A stretch of DNA of 64,000 bases, from contig JAYKXP010000002.1 of assembly GCA_037176845.1 (NCBI GenBank), forward strand, positions 62,001-126,000. The letters run 5' to 3'. Shown here in pieces: positions 58,425-64,000 of the stretch. This DNA comes from Paramarasmius palmivorus. Lineage: Eukaryota > Basidiomycota > Agaricomycetes > Agaricales > Marasmiaceae. Positions within the stretch are counted from its first letter, which is position 1; each line of letters starts with the position of its first letter. The translations under genes were made by a program, and so were the position numbers. The notes beneath the pieces were generated by a model. It was not told the origin of the DNA. It worked only from the letters and a program-made list of their open reading frames with translations, and ran no database searches.

Positions 58425-59095
58425 TATGCTCGTTCCTTCCTATAGGGTATGCCAGTTCCGGTAAGTCATCACTTTGCCTGACGTAGAATCCCTGTCCCTT
58501 CTCAAACAGTCCACCCATTCCTGCTACTGAACCCTTGGTCGAAGCCAGAACGCTCGTTCCTTCCTAGAAGGTACGCCAGTTCCGGTAAATCGTCACTTTC
58601 CCTGACGTAGAATCCCTGTCCCTTCTCAAACAGTCCACCCATTCCTCCTACTGAACCCTTGGTCGACAGCCAGAACGCTCGTTCCTTCCTAGAAGGTACG
58701 CCAGTTCCGGTAAATCATCACTCTGCCTGACATGGAATCTCCGTACCTTCTCAACATGTCCACCCATTCCTCCTACTGAACCCTTGGTCGAAGCCAGAAC
58801 GCTCGTTCCTTCCTAGAAGGTACGCCAGTTCCGGTAAATCGTCACTTTCCCTGACATAGAATCCTCATACCTTCTCAAACTGTCCACCCATTCCCGCTAC
58901 TGAACCCTTGGTCGACAGCCAGAACGCTCGTTCCTTCCTAGAAGGTACGCCAGTTCCGGTAAATTGTCACTCTGCCTGACATGGAATCTCCGTACCTTCT
59001 CAACATGTCCACCCATTCCTCCTACTGTAGAAGGTGCCCCAGTTCCGGTAAGTCTTCACTTTGCCTGACATGGAATCCTCGTACCTTCTCATCTT
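58425..59095. repeat. Minisatellite, 125-bp period made of two 62-bp halves
   Basis: AGCCAGAACGCTCGTTCCTT starts at 58543, 58668, 58792 and 58917, giving a 124-125 bp period, with partial units on both sides. Each unit again has two similar halves, one with CCTTCCTAGAAGGTACGCCA and one with CCTTCTCAAACAGTCCACCC. The second half resembles the CCTTCTCAGCCGGTATC half of the array at 43.1-44.1 kb, in the same orientation. Confidence 0.9.
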
Positions 59096-59419
59096 TCATT
59101 CCTTTTCCTTGGAATCATACATTTTCAGTTGCTATCCCTGAACTACTGTTTATTGCGTGGAGCTTGGAATTAAGGACAGGTGATCTAACAGGTATTGAGG
59201 TCCGAAGTTGTTGTGTGACGGTTTGAAGTGTAGATACAGGGGAGGATTCGTGCGATGTTGACAAGGTACAATAGTACCTTGTCATGAACGCATGCTCTAT
59301 CGAGACAGTGATGGAAAGCTTTTGCATGGACATATTAGGTAAAAGGGCAGGCGCGCGGGTTTGCTATGTATGTACACGTTGGTTTACTAGGGATAGGCGC
59401 GTGGGAAACATAGGTCATT

Positions 59420-60312
59420 GTTCTCGCCGGTTATCCGCTTATCTCCGATGCTTTCTCATGTACCACTGCCACGCCCTTTCACGCTCCCCGTCCACCTCAG
59501 CCTAATCAACATCTCACTAATCCGCCTCTTACCAACCGCCAACAAGCGCAAGTGTTTGCTAGGAAGTCTTGGTGTTATCCTAGGATGACGTTCGGACAGC
59601 CGATGCTGCCCGGATGACTATAGGGTGTGCATGTGGGTGTCTACAGTATCATGTTCATCGTCTAATTCACCGCGCTCGACGTGAACGCTGACTCAGATTC
59701 CCTTTTTTCTCTTTTCTTTCTTTCGAAGATTACAGATGCCATACGGTGTGCAGCACCCAATGCACCCACACTCAACGCGCCGCATACCCATACCATGAAA
59801 CAAAATTCCGAAAGATACCGCCAAAACGAAGAACCACCACCGAATCCCTTGCTTCGAGTATTCACGACTAATGAGGACTTATACAACACAGCCATCGAGG
59901 CAGGCTCATACATCCCGACAACGAGAGGTTCAGCCTCGAGGATACTAGCATGTACACATAGTTTTCGTTTAATGCGCGTTCAACGTCGGAGGGCTGCTTC
60001 TCAATCGAAATCTACACACCCAGAAGTAGAAGACGATCGTGACGAGCGAATGTAGAGAAGACGAGGAAGGTGATGGACTAGATGGCTGGGTTGACGACGA
60101 TGAGTTTGCTGTGGGTAGGAAGAAAAGGACGGGGTGTCTTAGGAGAAGGGGCCAGTCAGGAAACCGGAGAGGACGAGATACAAGTAGTGCGCCGGGAACA
60201 TCGTTGCCTAGCGCAACGGTTACAGTAGCTGAACAAAGAAGGAGACTTGGATCCTCCTGTAATTAGGGAGTCGATGGAGAGGAGAGAGGTACTAGAGGCT
60301 AGGGGCGCGTAG
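59420..60312 (+). pseudogene. Family B relic
   Basis: The segment near 59.50-59.57 kb matches family B exon 2 (KRRRLLGG region). An ACAG/ATG acceptor lies at about 59.73 kb, followed by the proline-rich region and, from 60.04 kb, MTSECREDEEGDGLDGWVDD, a degraded RRRGQSGNRRGRDTSSAPGT segment and a scrambled VIRESMER..VLEAR end near 60.31 kb. Frameshifts separate the pieces. It is paired tail to tail with family A copy 7, 1.2 kb away. Confidence 0.65.
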
Positions 60313-61516
60313 GGATGTGAGGGCTATAACTCGACGATCAAATGTACAGCTGTGTTCGATAATTGTTCTCTATGGGTGCGTCGAAGGCTTAGGTACAAAA
60401 GAAAGAACAGAGACGATATTGTACGCTTTCCGTGGTGACGTTTCCGTCCTGAGGCGCTTGGCGTCATCAAGTACTTGATTGTGAACCACCATCTTGCTCT
60501 ATTCAACCAAGAGAACCAGGCACTGCTATTCTAATTTCTTCCTCATTCCTCAAACGTCCATGCCTCGAATCTACTAGGAAGAGTGCGTTCTGAGCACTCT
60601 GAAGATCCCCAGTTGATCACCAACCAATGTCGATTGTTCGATGTCCAATTCCCTTATCTGCCACGGTGGTTAGTTGGGAAGAAGAGTTGTCGCCGAGGTA
60701 TCGACACGAGTCTCTTTCGCAATTTAGACGACACATGCCGATCCCAAACGGACATCGAGGGAGTGTTAAATGTTTCGCCAGCTCCGTATTCAAGCTTCAG
60801 AGCGGCTTCCAATTCTGACTTTCCGGTTATCTAAGTGAGTCCTGGAATACGAATGGTGCAACTGGATTGAACCTGACAGCGTATCCACTCCATTCTTAGC
60901 CTATGTAACTCGGAGATAGAATTTGTAGCCAACCCTGTAATCGACACGGTCTCTGCTTCCGAAATACGGACGACTCGGACAAATATCAATGATGTTAACA
61001 CCTAGTCGACTACTCGGTACTAGACTAGTCTCTTGCACACTGTCAACAGACGATCACTCTTCTGGTATTTGGGTCAAGGGCGTCGCAATGTATTAGAGCT
61101 TACACCTCAGTCTCACTGATGGTACTTTCTCCGAATCTGGGCACTGTGTTCGTCGGAAGGGGTGTCATACGTTCTCTGGCCACTGGCGTTGAATGACTGG
61201 GAGAGTTTCTAACCAAGCAGAGATGCGTCGCCAGCGCGTCAGCCCCCGTGATTTATGCTGATTTGGTCGTGGTAGGCAATGGATGTGCGCCTAGGAAACA
61301 ATATCATGACATTGGCTATGAACGAGGAAACGATAAACGAGGCTCGACTTGTTGTGCGTACTACAGAAAAGTTGCCGTCGCCAGGACTATTAGGGGGTTG
61401 CGTCGTACAAAAGAAAGTAGTATGGAGACAAATGGTTTCGGAACAGCGTCAAATGTACACCGAGGAAGCTTATATTGGATGAAGTATATAGAACCTGTGA
61501 CGAATTGCTGTTCATA
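60313..61516. other. Spacer between family B relic and family A copy 7
   Basis: No supported gene. A CATGACATTGGCTATGAA segment near 61.30 kb also occurs near 40.50 kb, next to family A copy 6, so part of this spacer belongs to the cassette. A plus-strand frame at 60583-60834 has no motif. Confidence 0.45.
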
Positions 61517-63716
61517 TCATCCAAAAGCTGGGATATCAGGTCCAGCTTGCCACCACGCTAACTTGGACAATCGCGACCGGAATGAACCTCCAAAAGTGCC
61601 CGTATTTTCGTGTTCTTCTATGTGAGTTGAGTATATCGTTGTATTGGCAGGTAAGAGGAAACTTTAGACGTACGTTTGACAGTCTCCTCGGATCGACTCT
61701 TCTCCGGCCTGAGATTCTCGAGTATCGGAATTCCGAGAGAACGAGCGAAATCAGGCGTAGCTGGGTCAAAGCCTTTGGCAACTTGCCATCTGTGAATGGC
61801 GTCGTATACGTATTTTGACCATGAATAATATCCTACCCGAGGCCAATCCAGGACCATATAGGGGAGACCCAGTAGTTCGCGCGTAAGTTCTGGAATCCGC
61901 GTTGTGCCATTTTCATCGAAGGACCAAAAGAACGGTTCGCCGTTGGCCCACTCCCCAACTTCAGACGGTCTTGTGGGTAGTGGCCGAAAAAAGAAATAAA
62001 CTGTGGGCTTTGCTGTTGCCCTCGAATCACCCTGTCGACCGGCGGGTTGATTCCATTCGCGTCCTGAACAGCCATTGGCCCGTGAATAAACTCCGATGTC
62101 GACGGCAAAATCCAAATAAACTACAATTCGGTTTGGATTAGTGACCCTCGGACAATAAAATGGCGCAGACACACAGCAACTCTCAATAACATCGACATCA
62201 CACCCAAAGTGGTGGTGAGCTTGCGATAGCCAGACCTTCGACAGCCGAGCTTGCAGCAATCGAGACTGCGACACCCGAGCCCGCGGAAGAATGTCAGGTT
62301 GGACATGGGAAGTTATAATGGCAGAATAGAATGTTCGTGACACCTTTGCATCAAAGTCAAACAAGAACCTAGGAAAGTGCAAAAAAGACTTAGCATCTGT
62401 GATGTCAGCATTCGAGAGATGACAGCCACTGACCGTGTCATTCCTCCTTGAACGAGTTTTCGATCGACAAATGGTGGAAAGTTGAACGTAGCATGTGGGT
62501 ATAGTACAGCCCCTTCTGCTATCCTGGCCATTTCACAACGCTGTCGACCCGAATACATAGTGTCAAAACGCAAATCGTCGAGAAAGTCCAAAACTTCGTT
62601 GTCGTGAATGTAGTCAACGGGCTCTCGCTGCCAAAGACCTTCACTATCTGTTTCCCAGTCTAGAATGATCTCCCTATCTGGGCAGGCACGAGTGCAAAGA
62701 TGTCCGGCGCCAAAGAGATGATTGAAGCATACATTGTCCTCATGAAAGGCGGCATAACGTAGAACATAGCTGTCAAGGTTCAAAGACAACTTGTTTAAAA
62801 ATTGGAACAAGTTGTCAACTTGGAGCATGTCTGCTGTGGAGCATATATCCTCGTCAATATTTGCTTTTATCAATCTACTCCAGTAGGATATCCCCTGAGG
62901 TCCCCGACAGAAGCGACCGCTCTGTGAGTTGAACCAGATTTCCCTGTAATTGCACCCTAGCTTTCCCTGACATACTGTATAAGCAGTCTGCTACGATGCT
63001 GAAAGTGAGGCCGCTCACGGATAGAAGCTGGGCATACAACATCATCCAAAATTTATCGCGGCTTGAGCAGAAATGAGCCATAGGTAGCCACTCTGAACAA
63101 GTTTTTAATACCATACACAAATAATAATCACCATCACGAACCGTCATAAAAGATAAGTGCAGGAACCTTTGAACGATTCGCGCCGAATAGCTGCAATATT
63201 ATGGCAGAATCGCTGAGATCATGGGTCCCGGAATATTTCACGAAATCTTCCTTCCAAAGCTATCGTTGAAAATGAGCATGCAAATCTAGCATGGAACGTA
63301 GGCACGAAGCTACCTTTGATGCATCTCTCCCACTATATGTGACCCCTGTATACACCTTATTGTCTCCGTAGAGCCTTGCATGGTACCAGGTTCGTTTGCC
63401 GATACACTTATTAACACATTTTCCATTATCATCCTGGCCTCTCTCCCATGTTTCGCCAGATCCTGTATCTTTGACTTTGTAGATATCCCCGAGAAGAATT
63501 TTGCGATACTGTGCTCATTGCCTAATCAGCCCTGTAAACCGCGTTGCGTTCAGGCAGTACACTCACCTCTTCAATCAGTTCAGGCCCATTTTCTTTCCGC
63601 GTCTCCTCCCGATCGACTCGTCCAAATTGGAAGTTGAGAGTTTGATTATGCTGATCGCGGTATACAATATTGGTCGCGGTCCCGATCGTGAAGTTATGGT
63701 TCCCGTTGAAGGTCAT
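61517..63716 (-). CDS. Family A protein, copy 7 (unknown function)
   Basis: Exons in coding order: 63567-63716, 63314-63508, 63142-63259, 63019-63092, 62434-62966, 62175-62368, 61674-62120 and 61517-61617, giving about 603 residues. The intron 62967-63018 (52 nt, GTGAGC donor, TCAG acceptor) must be removed or the frame breaks. The N-terminus is MTFNGNHNFTIGTATNIVYR with RDQHNQTLNFQFGRV. Later blocks are ALIFYDEWLPMAHFC, IWLNSQSGRFCRGPQG, WLSQAHHHFGC, YFFFRPLPTRPSEVGEWANG, FWSFDENGTTRIPELT and HRWQVAKGFDPATPDFARSL, ending RLSKLAWWQAGPDIPAFG. The splice site after KRT uses AAAC/GTACGT, slightly different from the other copies. The serine-rich linker before the WWQA end is shortened. It resembles copy 1 in several segments. 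Function is unknown. Confidence 0.83.
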
Positions 63717-63840
63717 GGCTAACCTGGTAAAGACGAGCAAGACGCTGAAGCTAATGAGGCTTATGAGCAAAGGGTGTGAAGATGAACAACAGATGAACAT
63801 CATCCTATAAATTATTGTTGACGGTTCTCGTTCACACGGA

Positions 63841-63890
63841 TGGCATCCACCTACATAGAGTATACGAGCACCAGCAACTCGGCGAGTTTC
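63841..63890 (-). promoter_or_regulatory. Conserved family A upstream box (copy 7)
   Basis: ACATAGAGTATACGAGCACC followed by AGCAACTCGGCGAGTTTCC is a diverged form of the box before copies 4-6, about 125 bp upstream of the copy 7 start codon. Confidence 0.5.
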
Positions 63891-64000
63891 CAGCATTGCA
63901 TTCGCATCATGCCGATATGTACGTGTGAGTACGATACACCTCCAAAAGACCTTTGTTTTCCTGTGCTCGATCTATCTATCAAGTATGCTGCGCATCGCGA

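Overview
This window is nuclear DNA of a filamentous basidiomycete, most likely an agaricomycete mushroom. Genes are split by many 45-60 nt GT-AG introns. The transposons are of Plavaka (CACTA-like) and KDZ type. The recurring small-family proteins resemble uncharacterised families I know from Agaricales. I cannot name the species.

The main structure is an amplified cassette of two genes placed tail to tail. One partner, called family A here, is a cytosolic-looking protein of about 600 residues with no known function. The other, called family B, is a protein with one predicted membrane segment. Seven family A copies are recognisable. Copies 1-3 (1.55-3.76, 6.24-8.42 and 10.98-13.18 kb) lie on the + strand, each followed by a decayed family B copy on the - strand. 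Near an intron-containing tRNA-Thr at 15.8 kb the order flips. From there family B copies are on the + strand (16.0-18.1, 25.0-26.3, 38.6-39.4 and 59.4-60.3 kb) and family A copies on the - strand (18.7-20.9, 27.1-36.8, 40.6-41.3 and 61.5-63.7 kb). Only one family B copy (16.0-18.1 kb) looks complete. Five family A copies keep an open frame once a hidden intron of 48-52 nt is recognised. A sixth was open until two transposons entered it. Older family A exon fragments lie between the cassettes.

Cassettes at 17-21 kb and 25-37 kb are a recent segmental duplication. The second was hit by a 7-kb Plavaka element (27.2-34.2 kb; transposase, a DUF6532-like protein and a third small gene), by a 557-bp MITE-like element (35.1-35.6 kb), and upstream by another short insertion (about 37.3-37.6 kb).

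From 43 to 59 kb the cassettes are interrupted by a block of other genes. It holds a KDZ-type transposase with cysteine clusters, several proline-rich or basic coiled-coil companions, a small putative zinc-binding protein, a large unrecognised Ser/Thr/Ala-rich protein, and two F-box/leucine-rich-like genes. The block is bracketed by two related minisatellites of about 124 bp period, each built from two 62-bp halves. Cassette remnants resume at 59.4 kb and continue to the window end.
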